A stretch of 64,000 bases of DNA from Azospirillum agricola (lineage in GTDB: Bacteria > Pseudomonadota > Alphaproteobacteria > Azospirillales > Azospirillaceae), in NCBI RefSeq assembly GCF_017876095.1, contig NZ_JAGINM010000030.1, positions 1 through 64,000 of the forward strand, in the 5' to 3' direction. Within the stretch, counting starts at the first letter, position 1, and the number at the start of each line of letters is the position of its first letter. This document shows, piece by piece, positions 1-8,929 of this stretch. The notes beneath the pieces are model-generated. The model made no database searches. It had not been told where the DNA came from and was given only the letters and a program-made list of their open reading frames with translations. A program made the position numbers and the translations under genes.

Positions 1-405
1 ATGCTCGACTACCGGGCGGCGACGCTGCTGTTCGCCGTCGGCATCCTGCTGTCGGTCGGCTACCTCTTCGCCAACACCATGTCGGAGCTGGCGCCCGAGG
101 AGGACCAGGGCATCCTGTTCGGCATCTCCAGGGCGCCGCAATACGCCAACCTCGACTACATCGACAGCTTCGGCAAGCAGATCGACGAAACCTTCAAGTC
201 CTTCCCGGAGACCGACACCCGCTTCGCTACGTCACCACCGGCTCGGGCGCCGCTTCCCTCCGCTGACCGGCTGGCTTGGATGGCCTGCCACGTCCGGACG
301 CCTGAAACGATCCGGATGTGGCGGCAGCTGCGGGAGCGAAGCGCGGATCCCATCTTCGAGGGCGGTCGTGGCGGTGGCTGGACGGCGCCCCTTCAACCGT
401 CGTAG
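1..405 (+). pseudogene. RND efflux pump (HAE1 family) remnant, left-truncated and frameshifted
   Basis: The first ~75 residues match the end of the central hydrophobic segment and following porter domain of an AcrB/MexF-type inner-membrane pump: a hydrophobic stretch followed by SELAPEEDQGILF, a motif typical of HAE1 transporters, then a YIDSFGKQIDETF segment. Similarity stops near nt 225. Shifting frame there gives YVTTGSG and a stop at about 270, so the reading frame is broken and most of the second half of a ~1,030-residue pump is missing. The gene begins outside the window, so the first ATG is internal, not a start. It runs into the 3' end of the convergent antiporter gene. I read it as a decayed or deletion-truncated gene; a sequencing frameshift explains the break but not the missing remainder. 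Confidence 0.6.
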
Positions 406-2030
406 CGCGCCTCCAGCAAGTCGAGTTCGCGGACGATCTTCCGCGCCATCTCGCCGCTGAGCTCGCGCCGCCGGACCATTTGGAAGAGCGCCTTGCGCTC
501 GGCCTTGAGGGCGGCGACATGGATCGTCCGCCCGATGGCGTCGGTGTGCCGCGTGGTGTCGGCCGCAGCCCCCTCCTGGGACAGCGCCTCGATGCGGGTA
601 CGGTAGACGTCCATGACCTGGGCGGCCGCGGCGACGTAGAGGTCGGCGTCGTCGCGCCCCGCCGCCATGTCGTGCTCGACGCGCTCGATCGCGGCGATGG
701 CCGCCTTGGCCGCCGCGATGCGCGCCCGGTCCTCCTCGGCCTGGTGGGAGGGCTCCGGCGGCATCTCCAGCCCCTTCAGCAGCATGGGCAGGCCGATGCT
801 GGCGGCGATGAGGGAAACGATGATCACCCCCATCGCCAGCAGGATGGCCAGATCCCTGGCGGGAAAGGGCGCGCCGCTGTCGAGCGCGACCGGCAGCGTC
901 AGGATGCCGGCCAGCGTGATGGTTCCCCGCGCGCCCGCCAGCGAGGTGGCGGCGACGAGGCGCCAGCTGGGCCTGTTCATGGCGCGGCCCCGCAGGTTGG
1001 CGCGGAACAGCGTGAGGCTGAGGGAGACCCAGACCCAGGCGAAGCGGAGCGCCGCCAGCGCGAGGTTGATGGCGACCACGTAGATCACCAGCCATCCGGG
1101 ATCGTGGTGTCCGGTCACGCGGACCGTCTCGACCGCGCCCGCCAGGATGGTGGGCAGCTGTTCGCCCAGCAGCACGAAGATGATGCCGTTCAGCGCGAAC
1201 TGGATCATGTCCCAGACGGTGTTGCGGCGGATGCGGGTCACCGCCAGGGTCTGGCCCGTCACCTCGGCGACGCTCATCGTCACCCCCGCCGCGACGGCCG
1301 CGAGGATGCCCGAGCAATGCAGGTGCTCGGCCACCAGATAGGACGCGAAGGGAATGAGCAGGCTGATCAGGATCTGCGAGCCGCTCTCCTCGCCGTAGCG
1401 CCGGGCGATCCATTCCTTGGCCCGCGTGATGCACCAGGTGACGAGGACGCCGACGGCGATGCCGCCCAGCGCCACCCACAGGAAGCTCAAGGTGGCGTCG
1501 TAGAGCGAGAAGGCGCCGGTGAGGGTGGCCGCGATGGCGAAGCGGAGGCAGACGAGGCCCGAGGCGTCGTTGAGGAGGGATTCCCCTTCGAGGATGTGCA
1601 TCAGCCGCTTCGGGATGGGCACCCTGGCGGCGATGGCCGACACCGCGATGGGGTCCGTCGGCGACAGCACGGCGGCCAGCGCGAAGGCGACCGGCAGCGG
1701 CATGGCCGGGATCATCCAGTTGATGAAGAAGCCCACGCCGATGACCGTGAACAGGACCAGCCCGAGGGCCAGTTCGAGGACCGTCTTGGCGTCCTTCAGC
1801 AACTCCTCCTTCGGGATCCGCCAGCCATCCAGAAAGAGCAGGGGCGGCAGGAAGAGCAGGAAGAAGATGTCAGGGTCGAGCTGCACGCGAAGGTCCGCCG
1901 CAAGCCCGATCACGCCGCCAAGGCAAATCTGGACGAGGGGACGTGGAATCGCCCATGGCAGTGCCCGCGCGATAAATCCGCTCAAGACGACGGCGAGCAG
2001 AAGAATGAGTGCGATCGTGATGACGCCCAA
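393..2030 (-). CDS. CPA1-family Na+/H+ antiporter (YjcE/NhaP type)
   Basis: Polytopic inner-membrane protein of 545 residues, about 12 hydrophobic segments in residues 1-420, then a ~120-residue charged, helical cytoplasmic tail. CPA1 signatures are visible: LSPTDPIAV in the fourth-fifth helix region and GESLLNDASG, whose Asn-Asp pair is the ion-binding site in this family, plus GARGTITLAG near residue 365. Length fits the bacterial YjcE-like group. It would exchange Na+ (or K+) for H+. The start is TTG at 2030, preceded by a purine-rich AGGGGGAAA about 7-10 nt upstream; no good ATG lies near. The gene stands alone, convergent with the broken RND gene and with a long non-coding stretch upstream. 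Confidence 0.9.
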   Translation of the reverse strand: MGVITIALILLLAVVLSGFIARALPWAIPRPLVQICLGGVIGLAADLRVQLDPDIFFLLFLPPLLFLDGWRIPKEELLKDAKTVLELALGLVLFTVIGVGFFINWMIPAMPLPVAFALAAVLSPTDPIAVSAIAARVPIPKRLMHILEGESLLNDASGLVCLRFAIAATLTGAFSLYDATLSFLWVALGGIAVGVLVTWCITRAKEWIARRYGEESGSQILISLLIPFASYLVAEHLHCSGILAAVAAGVTMSVAEVTGQTLAVTRIRRNTVWDMIQFALNGIIFVLLGEQLPTILAGAVETVRVTGHHDPGWLVIYVVAINLALAALRFAWVWVSLSLTLFRANLRGRAMNRPSWRLVAATSLAGARGTITLAGILTLPVALDSGAPFPARDLAILLAMGVIIVSLIAASIGLPMLLKGLEMPPEPSHQAEEDRARIAAAKAAIAAIERVEHDMAAGRDDADLYVAAAAQVMDVYRTRIEALSQEGAAADTTRHTDAIGRTIHVAALKAERKALFQMVRRRELSGEMARKIVRELDLLEARYDG

Positions 2031-2921
2031 TGATCGATTTCCCCCTGTGTGCCGTGGAGGGGCGAGTATCTTGGATGCGGGGATCGTTGGAAACCTCTTT
2101 GTGCGTCAGGGACGCCCGATCTTCCTGAGGCCGGGGCGGGCGGGGTGGAGAATCCCGCGCGTCCGGGAACTGCGGATCGGGAACTCCCGCATCGGCCAGC
2201 TCGTCGGCGGCGTGCTCCGCCTGGCCGACGGAGCGGGGGCGGGATCGTCGCGTGGCGGTCGGCCCCGAACCATCCGGACCGCGCCGGGCGGCGGCAGCGC
2301 TGGCATGTTCCGGAAGGCGTTGGGGAGGGGCTGGCGTGCCGCCGCCAGTCCCGCCGCCGACATGCCCACCCAGGCGATCCCAGGCGGCGGCCGTCGCCCG
2401 CCGGCAAACATTCGCAGCGGAACTTTGAAGATTGTGCCGTCCGGGACTTGAAAGATGGGGGATTTACCTCATATAGATTTGGCGTCCGATGGACGCTTTT
2501 CCGTCCAGCTTCCTTCCCAGACGCCGAACGGCTCGAACGCGCCACCCGAAAGGAGGGCGTGGACGCCTCCGGCTCCGGGTCTTGCCGTCCGATCCTGCGA
2601 GGGCCGGGGCAAGGGCCGGGCGTCAGCCACCTGTGTCCGGGATGTGTCTTCGCTATTGTCCTCATCACCAAGCGATTGTCATCAAATCGTTGTCATCGGA
2701 TCGTTGTCGCCAGGACCTTTCGTGGTCCCGCTTTCCCCAGTTTTCCGGATCGGCGGCGCTGAACGCAGCGCGCCTTCCTTCTCGGCCGAGCTTGTCTGGC
2801 CGCCGCGATGCCGCCCCGGCATCGTGGCGCCGCGGCGTGGCCGGGGAGCCCCTTTGCGCATCGACGAGCGATGCACGCCCTCCGGCAGCGTCGAATGCCG
2901 GCTTCGAAAGACCAGAACAGA
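2031..2921. other. Intergenic region without a recognisable gene
   Basis: About 890 bases between the antiporter start and the RNase J gene. Open frames on both strands are Arg/Pro/Ala-rich with no domain-like patterning, as expected of shadow frames in GC-rich DNA. The right half is less GC-biased and holds three 14-bp direct repeats (separate entry). It probably carries the promoters of both divergent genes. Confidence 0.5.
2667..2708. repeat. Three tandem 14-bp repeats upstream of RNase J
   Basis: Three adjacent 14-mers: ACCAAGCGATTGTC, ATCAAATCGTTGTC and ATCGGATCGTTGTC. The last two share 12 of 14 bases and the first matches them at 10. A looser relative, CGCTATTGTC, precedes them. Regular helical-scale spacing is compatible with a multimeric protein-binding site, but no regulator is implied by sequence alone. 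Confidence 0.5.
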
Positions 2922-4436
2922 ATGACGTTTGATCCCAAGCGGCGCCGCAAGGCGTCGGGCGACCAGTCACGCCCGCAGCGCGGGTGGTCGTCCGGACAGG
3001 CCCTCCACGGGTCTGGCGGGCGCCGCCAGCCGATGACGGGGCCGGTGCCCGGCACCGATGAGGTGCTTTTCCTGCCGTTGGGCGGCTGCTCGCGCATCGG
3101 CATGAACATGGCGCTCTACGGTCACGCCGGGAAATGGCTGATCGTCGACGCCGGCGTCGCCTTCATGGGCGACGACGCGCCGGGCATCGACTCCCTGATG
3201 GCCGATCCGGCCTTCATCGAGGAGCGGATGCAGGACGTCGTCGGGTTGATCGTGACCCACGCTCACGAGGACCACATCGGCGCCATCCACCATCTGTGGC
3301 CGCGCCTGACCTGCCCGATCCATGCCAGCCCCTTCGCCGCCCATGTGATCCGCGAGCGCATGAAGGAGGCCGGCGCCCTGCGTCAGGTCCGCATCCGCGA
3401 GTTCGCCATCGGCGACACGCTGGCGCTCGGCCCCTTCGAGGTGAAGACCATCGCGGTCACCCACTCGATCCCGGAGCCGATGGCCCTGGCCATCCGCACG
3501 CCGGCGGGCACGGTGCTGCACACCGGTGACTGGAAATTCGACCCCGATCCGCTGGTCGGCCGGCCAACGGACCTCGACGCCTTGCAGCGCCTCGGCGACG
3601 ACGGCGTTCTGGCGATGCTGTGCGACAGCACCAACGCCGACGTGGAGGGCTCCACCGGTTCCGAGGCCGACGCCCGTGCCGGCCTGATGGATGCCTTCGC
3701 CGGGTGTGGGGGGGCGATCGCCGTGACCGGCTTCGCGTCCAACGTGGCGCGGATGAGGGCGGTGGCCGAGGCCGCCTCGGCCAACGACCGCAAGGTCGTG
3801 CTGCTCGGCCGCTCCATGCTGCGCATGGAGAAGGCGGCGCGCGCCTGCGGCTATCTGGACAGCGTGCCGGCCTTCATGAGCCCTCTTGAAGCCTCCTGGA
3901 CGGATCGCCGGAACCTCGTCTTCCTGTGCACCGGCAGCCAGGGAGAGGAGCGGGCGGCGCTCAGCCGGCTGGCCCGCAACGAACACCGCGACCTCTGGCT
4001 GGAGCGCGGCGACACCGCCATCTTCTCAGCCCGTGCCATCCCCGGCAACGAGGAGGCGCTCGGGCGCGTGCAGGATCATCTGCGGGCCACCGGGGTGGAG
4101 GTGGTGACCCCGGCGGATGCGCCGGTCCACGTCTCCGGGCACCCGAAGCGCGACGACCTCCGGCGCATGTACGGTCTGGTCCGCCCGCGCTTCGCGGTGC
4201 CGGTGCACGGCACGCTGGAGCATCTGGAGGCCCACGCCCGGCTGGCCCGCGCGTGCGGCGTGGAACGGGCGTTGATCCCGCAGGACGGCGACATTCTGCG
4301 CCTGGCCCGCGAGGGCACGGCGGTGGTCGGCTGCATCGAACCCCGGCGCCTCGCCAACAACGGGCGGGAGCTGGTGGCCTGGACGGAGCCGGCCTGTGCG
4401 GACGAGGAGAGCGGGACCGCCTGCCTCGCGGCCTGA
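2922..4436 (+). CDS. Ribonuclease J-like MBL-fold/beta-CASP ribonuclease, short form
   Basis: Metallo-beta-lactamase nuclease of the RNase J group, expected to be a cytoplasmic 5'-3' exo/endoribonuclease in RNA decay or maturation. The core starts LFLPLGGCSRIGMN; the zinc motif HAHEDHIGA lies near residue 110 from the chosen start, with TGDWKFDPDP and a later beta-CASP segment ending HVSGHPKRDDL and PVHGTLEHL. Starts at 2922 and 3033 are both in frame; 3033 gives 467 residues beginning just before the conserved core, while 2922 adds a basic tail. Even the long form ends shortly after the MBL/beta-CASP fold, so it seems to lack the ~100-residue C-terminal domain of typical RNase J (~555 residues). 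It may be a second, divergent copy. Stands alone; a perfect hairpin follows. Confidence 0.85.
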   Translation: MTFDPKRRRKASGDQSRPQRGWSSGQALHGSGGRRQPMTGPVPGTDEVLFLPLGGCSRIGMNMALYGHAGKWLIVDAGVAFMGDDAPGIDSLMADPAFIEERMQDVVGLIVTHAHEDHIGAIHHLWPRLTCPIHASPFAAHVIRERMKEAGALRQVRIREFAIGDTLALGPFEVKTIAVTHSIPEPMALAIRTPAGTVLHTGDWKFDPDPLVGRPTDLDALQRLGDDGVLAMLCDSTNADVEGSTGSEADARAGLMDAFAGCGGAIAVTGFASNVARMRAVAEAASANDRKVVLLGRSMLRMEKAARACGYLDSVPAFMSPLEASWTDRRNLVFLCTGSQGEERAALSRLARNEHRDLWLERGDTAIFSARAIPGNEEALGRVQDHLRATGVEVVTPADAPVHVSGHPKRDDLRRMYGLVRPRFAVPVHGTLEHLEAHARLARACGVERALIPQDGDILRLAREGTAVVGCIEPRRLANNGRELVAWTEPACADEESGTACLAA

Positions 4437-4489
4437 CCACGGCTCTCGACCGGGGCCGGGCGCGTCTTGCCGGAGGTCCGGCATCCCGA

Positions 4490-4510
4490 CCGGCCGCGTG
4501 ACGCGGCCGG
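4490..4510 (+). terminator. GC-rich hairpin after RNase J gene
   Basis: Perfect 9-bp stem CCGGCCGCG / CGCGGCCGG with a TGA loop, 54 nt after the RNase J stop. It has no T-run, so it is at best a weak intrinsic terminator or an RNA 3'-end stabiliser. Confidence 0.4.
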
Positions 4511-4550
4511 CCCGAACGGGACCTGTTCCCATCACGCGACGGAGTGCAGC

Positions 4551-4880
4551 ATGGCAGGACGTCCCGAGAACCGGCCGCGCTTTCCCGACCTGCTCGAGCC
4601 GGTTCTCACCGCCCTGGACGGCGATGAGGTTGGCCTCGACCGGGCCATCAACGCGGTGGCCGAGGCGCTCGCCGACTGCGAGGCCCTGATGGTCGACGGC
4701 TTGGGTCGGCCCGCCCAGGGCATGAGCGACGAGCAGGCCGTCCTGAACGCGCTCGACACCTATGTTCGTGTGCTGCTGCATTCGGGCGAGGTCGAGGGTG
4801 CCGCCGCTGTGGGCGACCTCATGGAGCGCATCGACCGCTTCAGCCGCCGCCGCAAGCGCCGCGGTTTTCGGACCGCCTGA
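4551..4880 (+). CDS. Small conserved-looking protein of unknown function
   Basis: A 109-residue acidic-to-basic protein, predicted cytoplasmic with no signal peptide or membrane segment. It is mostly helical: a central stretch LLEPVLTALDGDEVGLDRAI continues into an Ala/Leu-rich helix and ends with a basic tail RFSRRRKRRGFR. The open frame reaches back to 4467, but the ATG at 4551 has GGAG nine nt upstream and removes an unstructured leader. No family recognised. It lies downstream of RNase J behind a hairpin and ends before a good terminator, so it may be its own small unit. Confidence 0.6.
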   Translation: MAGRPENRPRFPDLLEPVLTALDGDEVGLDRAINAVAEALADCEALMVDGLGRPAQGMSDEQAVLNALDTYVRVLLHSGEVEGAAAVGDLMERIDRFSRRRKRRGFRTA

Positions 4881-4944
4881 ACGCAGGCCGCTCCATCCCG
4901 GCGCGCCCGCTCCGCCTCGGCCCGCGCCTTTCCGGCGTGGGCCC

Positions 4945-4969
4945 GGCGGTGAAACCGCCCCTCAGTTTT
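4945..4969 (+). terminator. Intrinsic terminator
   Basis: Stem GGCGGT / ACCGCC with a GAA loop, followed after six bases by a run of five T on the plus strand. It sits 65 nt past the stop at 4880 and between two convergent genes, and partly overlaps the end of the ABC permease gene, so it may act on both strands. Confidence 0.65.
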
Positions 4970-5719
4970 TCAGCCTGTAGCCCGTGCGGAAGATCCACCA
5001 CACCACGGCGAGGCAGATCACCAGCAACAGCGCGGTCATCGCGAGGCTCAGCGCGACGGGCACGTCGGCGGTGCCGTAGAAGCTCCAGCGGAAGCCGCTG
5101 ACCAGATAGACGACCGGGTTGAACAGGGCGACCTTCTGCCAGAACGGCGGCAGCATGGTGATCGAATAGAAGCTCCCGCCCAGGAAGGCCAGCGGCGTCA
5201 CGATCAGCATCGGCACGATCTGCAATTTTTCCCATCCGTTGGCCCAGATGCCCAGGATGAAGCCGAGCAGGCTGAAGGTCACCGAGGTCAGCACGAGAAA
5301 AGCGATCATCCAGAACGGGTGGACGATGGAGAACTCCACGAACAGCCGCGCCGTCAGCAGGATCAGCGTGCCGAGGATGATGGACTTGGTCGCCGCCGCC
5401 CCGACATAGCCGACCACCGTCTCGAAGGCGGAGATCGGGGCCGACAGCACCTCGTAGATCGTGCCGGAGTAGCGCGGCATGTAGATGCCGAAGGACGCGT
5501 TCGACACGCTCTCCGTCAGAACCGACATCATGACGAGGCCGGGCACGAGGAAGGCGCCGTAGCTGACGCCCTCCACCGACGCGAAGCGTCCGCCGATGGC
5601 CGCCCCGAAGACGATGAAGTACAGCGACGTGGAGATCACCGGGCCGGCGATGCTCTGGAACAGCGTGCGCCAGGTGCGGGCCAGCTCGAAGATGTAGATG
5701 GCCCTGATCGCATGGATGT

Positions 5720-5723
<4 letters not shown>
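4962..5723 (-). CDS. ABC-2 type exporter permease (YadH-like)
   Basis: Inner-membrane protein of 253 residues with six hydrophobic segments and the ABC-2 pattern: an N-terminal amphipathic stretch, the signature LAFLGGSFYSITMLPPFWQ near residue 185, and a last helix ending in a short polar tail. Length matches E. coli YadH (256). With the upstream ATPase it would form a homodimeric exporter; the substrate cannot be told from sequence. Its ATG overlaps the ATPase stop in an ATGA junction, so the two are translationally coupled. Confidence 0.88.
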
Positions 5724-6646
<923 letters not shown>

Positions 6647-6914
6647 GTCCTCCCCTCGGCTTGCCGGTCCACCCGCTGCGGGCGCCACGGGAGCCGGGCC
6701 ACCATAGCGTCTGGCGGTCCCCGACGGAACGCGAACATCGGCGGCGCTGGCCGGTGCCGTCCGGCGGGGGCTCCGCGCCGGTTCCGGCGCGCCAGCCATT
6801 CGCTCCATCGGAGGGGGCCGGGGCAAGGGAACCCCGTCCTCGCGGCCACGTTGAAGCATGTGGTGTCCCCGCGACAGGCCGACGCTCCCCTGGCCGGGCG
6901 GTTCGGATCGCTTG

Positions 6915-7787
6915 ATGACCGGAGGCTTCGGAACCAGCATGTCCGCCGATGCGACCGCTTCCAACGGCATCGACCCGGCCTTCGCCGTCGGGCTGGCACG
7001 GGCGTTCGCCGGTGCCCTGATCTTCGCCCTGCCCATGCTGATGACGATGGAGATGTGGCAGATCGGCTTCTCCATCAACCCGTGGCGGCTGGTCCTGCTG
7101 CTGGTGGTGCAGATTCCGCTGCTCGTCGGGCTGTCCCGCTTCGTCGGTTTCGAGCGGACGGGGAGCCTGGGCGAGGACGTCACCGACGCCTTCGTCGCGA
7201 TCGCCGTCGCGGTGCTGATGGCGGCGGCGGTGCTGTTCCTCTTCAAGGTCATCGACACCGGGATGACCCGGCAGGAGGTCATCGGCAAGATCGCGTTGCA
7301 GAGCTTTCCCGGCAGCATCGGCGCCATGCTCGCCCGCGGCCAGCTCGGCCAACAGAAGCGCAACGCCGACGAGGACCGCCCGGACCGGCAGGATCCCAGC
7401 TATCCGGGCGAGCTGTTCCTGATGGGCGTCGGCGCCCTGTTCCTCGGCCTCAACGTCGCGCCGACCGAGGAGATGATCCAGCTGTCCTACATGATGGATC
7501 CCTGGCGGGAGCTGGCGCTGATCCTTCTGTCGCTGGTGATCATGCACGCTTTCGTCTACAGCATCGATTTTCCCGGCGGGTCGGAGTTTCCGGAGGGCGT
7601 CGGCTTCTGGACGCTGTTCGTGCGCTTCACCGTGGTCGGCTACGTCGTCGTCCTGCTGATCTGCCTGTACCTGCTCTGGACCTTCGGGCGGACCGACGGA
7701 ACCGGCATCGGGGACGTGCTGAGCGCCGCCGTCGTGCTCGGCTTTCCCTCGTCCGTCGGCGCGGCGGCGGCACGCCTCATTCTCTAG
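6915..7787 (+). CDS. TIGR02587-type integral membrane protein (DUF2391)
   Basis: A ~290-residue membrane protein with about eight hydrophobic segments; motifs INPWRLVLL, FLGLNVAPTEEM and HAFVYSIDFPGG are characteristic of the DUF2391/TIGR02587 family, whose function is unknown. The acidic APTEEM segment between helices is the most conserved-looking part. The start could be 6915 or the ATG at 6939; a GGAGG at 6921 sits 13 nt before the latter. It is followed 32 nt later by the TIGR02588-type gene, its usual partner, so the two are probably one operon. Confidence 0.82.
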   Translation: MTGGFGTSMSADATASNGIDPAFAVGLARAFAGALIFALPMLMTMEMWQIGFSINPWRLVLLLVVQIPLLVGLSRFVGFERTGSLGEDVTDAFVAIAVAVLMAAAVLFLFKVIDTGMTRQEVIGKIALQSFPGSIGAMLARGQLGQQKRNADEDRPDRQDPSYPGELFLMGVGALFLGLNVAPTEEMIQLSYMMDPWRELALILLSLVIMHAFVYSIDFPGGSEFPEGVGFWTLFVRFTVVGYVVVLLICLYLLWTFGRTDGTGIGDVLSAAVVLGFPSSVGAAAARLIL

Positions 7788-7819
7788 ATCCCCATGCCGG
7801 AGCAAGGAGAACCGACGTC

Positions 7820-8257
7820 GTGAAGGCACGGAACGTGAAGGCGGAATCCCTGCGGGAGGCGGACGCGGACGGAGCGCGCGCCGGCTCCGCGCGGCTGTGG
7901 GAACGGGTGGTCGCCGCGCTCGGCGTCGTCGTCACCGTCGCGATGATCGGGTTCATGGTGTCCGTCGCCTTGACCCCCGAGCGCGGCAATCCCGCCGTCA
8001 CGATCGAGACCGAGCCGCCGAGGCCCGCCGGGGAGAGCCACCTCGTCCGGTTCCGGGCGACGAACGCGGCGGGCGCCACCGCCGCGGCGCTGCATGTCCG
8101 TGGCGAATTGCGGCAGGCGGGCGTCGTCGTGGAGACGAGCGAGGCCACGCTCGATTTCCTTCCCGGCAATTCGGAGCGGTCCGGCGGTCTGTTCTTCCGG
8201 AACGACCCGGCCCGTTACGAGCTGCGCGTCTTTCCGGTCGGCTACAATGAACCCTGA
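7820..8257 (+). CDS. TIGR02588-type small membrane-anchored protein
   Basis: 145 residues beginning at a GTG with AAGGAGA about 10 nt upstream. One transmembrane helix near residues 27-50 (VVAALGVVVTVAMIGFMVSV) precedes a ~95-residue extracytoplasmic beta-rich domain with HLVRFRATNAAG and FLPGNSERSGGLFF, resembling an immunoglobulin-like fold. Family members are found next to TIGR02587 proteins, as here, which supports a two-component membrane complex of unknown role. Confidence 0.8.
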   Translation: MKARNVKAESLREADADGARAGSARLWERVVAALGVVVTVAMIGFMVSVALTPERGNPAVTIETEPPRPAGESHLVRFRATNAAGATAAALHVRGELRQAGVVVETSEATLDFLPGNSERSGGLFFRNDPARYELRVFPVGYNEP

Positions 8258-8314
8258 CACCGCTTCCGCCGCCGCGTCGCGGCGCGGCGTCGAAGGCCAT
8301 GGGACGGGTGTCGC

Positions 8315-8355
8315 CCGTCAAATGATATGTTATATCGTAACGTATCATTTGACGG
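8315..8355. promoter_or_regulatory. Long perfect hairpin/dyad just upstream of the small-ORF pair
   Basis: Perfect 13-bp inverted repeat: CCGTCAAATGATA at 8315-8327 and TATCATTTGACGG at 8343-8355. The 15 nt between contain another 4-bp stem (GTTA/TAAC), separated from the outer arms by one pair that can wobble in RNA, giving an 18-bp stem with a 5-nt loop. It is AT-rich in a GC-rich genome and ends two bases before the GGAGG of the next gene. It could be a repressor operator or a translation-controlling RNA hairpin; no T-run follows, so a terminator is unlikely. Confidence 0.65.
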
Positions 8356-8367
8356 ATGGAGGCGTGC

Positions 8368-8592
8368 GTGAAGGAAGCCGAGGGCGAATCCGCCGAGCTG
8401 GCGGATGCCTTGACCCTGGTGCGGAGCCTGTGGGAGCGGGGGGATGTGCCCGAGCGCGCCGTGGCCTGGGCGATGATGATCGAGGCGGTGGACCGCCTCG
8501 CCGCCCTGCATGGTCCGGCGCGCGCGGCACGCCTGCTCGAACGGCTTGCCCGCGACGTGCGGGGTTGGCCGGTCTCGCGGGTGCTTCAATGA
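8368..8592 (+). CDS. Small helical protein of unknown function
   Basis: 74 residues from the GTG at 8368, which has GGAGG five nt upstream; an in-frame ATG at 8356 abuts the hairpin and lacks a ribosome site. The protein is helical (ALTLVRSLWERGDVPERAV, then VDRLAALHGPARAARLLERL) with no membrane segment or signal peptide. No family recognised. Its stop overlaps the start of the next ORF in an ATGA junction, which argues that both are real and translated together. Confidence 0.55.
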   Translation: MKEAEGESAELADALTLVRSLWERGDVPERAVAWAMMIEAVDRLAALHGPARAARLLERLARDVRGWPVSRVLQ

Positions 8593-8891
8593 GCGGGACG
8601 ACCAACAACCGCATCCGGGGGGCGCGGTCCTGGCGCCAGGCCAAGCCGGTGCTGCTGCACCCGAAATTCTTCCAGGGCTTCACCGATTTCCGGCTCGGCC
8701 GTCCGTTCGACTACCGGATGCTGGACGCGTGGCCGATGCTCGACCAACACCGTTACGAGAACGGCCGTGAACTGGCGGCCGAATGCCGTCTGGCCGGCCT
8801 TTCGGTGGTGTGGATCGAGCGGACCCGCGTCCCGCCTTCCCTGAAGGGCGTGGTGGTGGAGCGCGCCTGGGCACGCCGTTCCGCCGGATAG
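8589..8891 (+). CDS. Small basic protein of unknown function, coupled to the preceding ORF
   Basis: 100 residues, Arg-rich, aromatic-containing (PKFFQGFTDFRLGRPFDYRML) and predicted soluble. The ATG overlaps the upstream stop by the ATGA arrangement. Amino-acid composition is balanced, unlike shadow frames nearby. No family or motif recognised; the Arg content would suit nucleic-acid binding but that is a guess. Confidence 0.55.
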   Translation: MSGTTNNRIRGARSWRQAKPVLLHPKFFQGFTDFRLGRPFDYRMLDAWPMLDQHRYENGRELAAECRLAGLSVVWIERTRVPPSLKGVVVERAWARRSAG

Positions 8892-8929
8892 GTTGCCGGG
8901 CGGTCGGCCCGGAGCCATGCCCCGGACCA

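Noticed and set aside
318..2033. 571-residue plus-strand frame opposite the antiporter
   Set aside because: Antisense shadow; His/Asp/Arg-rich without fold-like patterning, while the minus frame is a clear antiporter.
2455..2925. 156-residue frame before RNase J
   Set aside because: Low-complexity Ser/Pro/Arg composition and no ribosome site; treated as non-coding.
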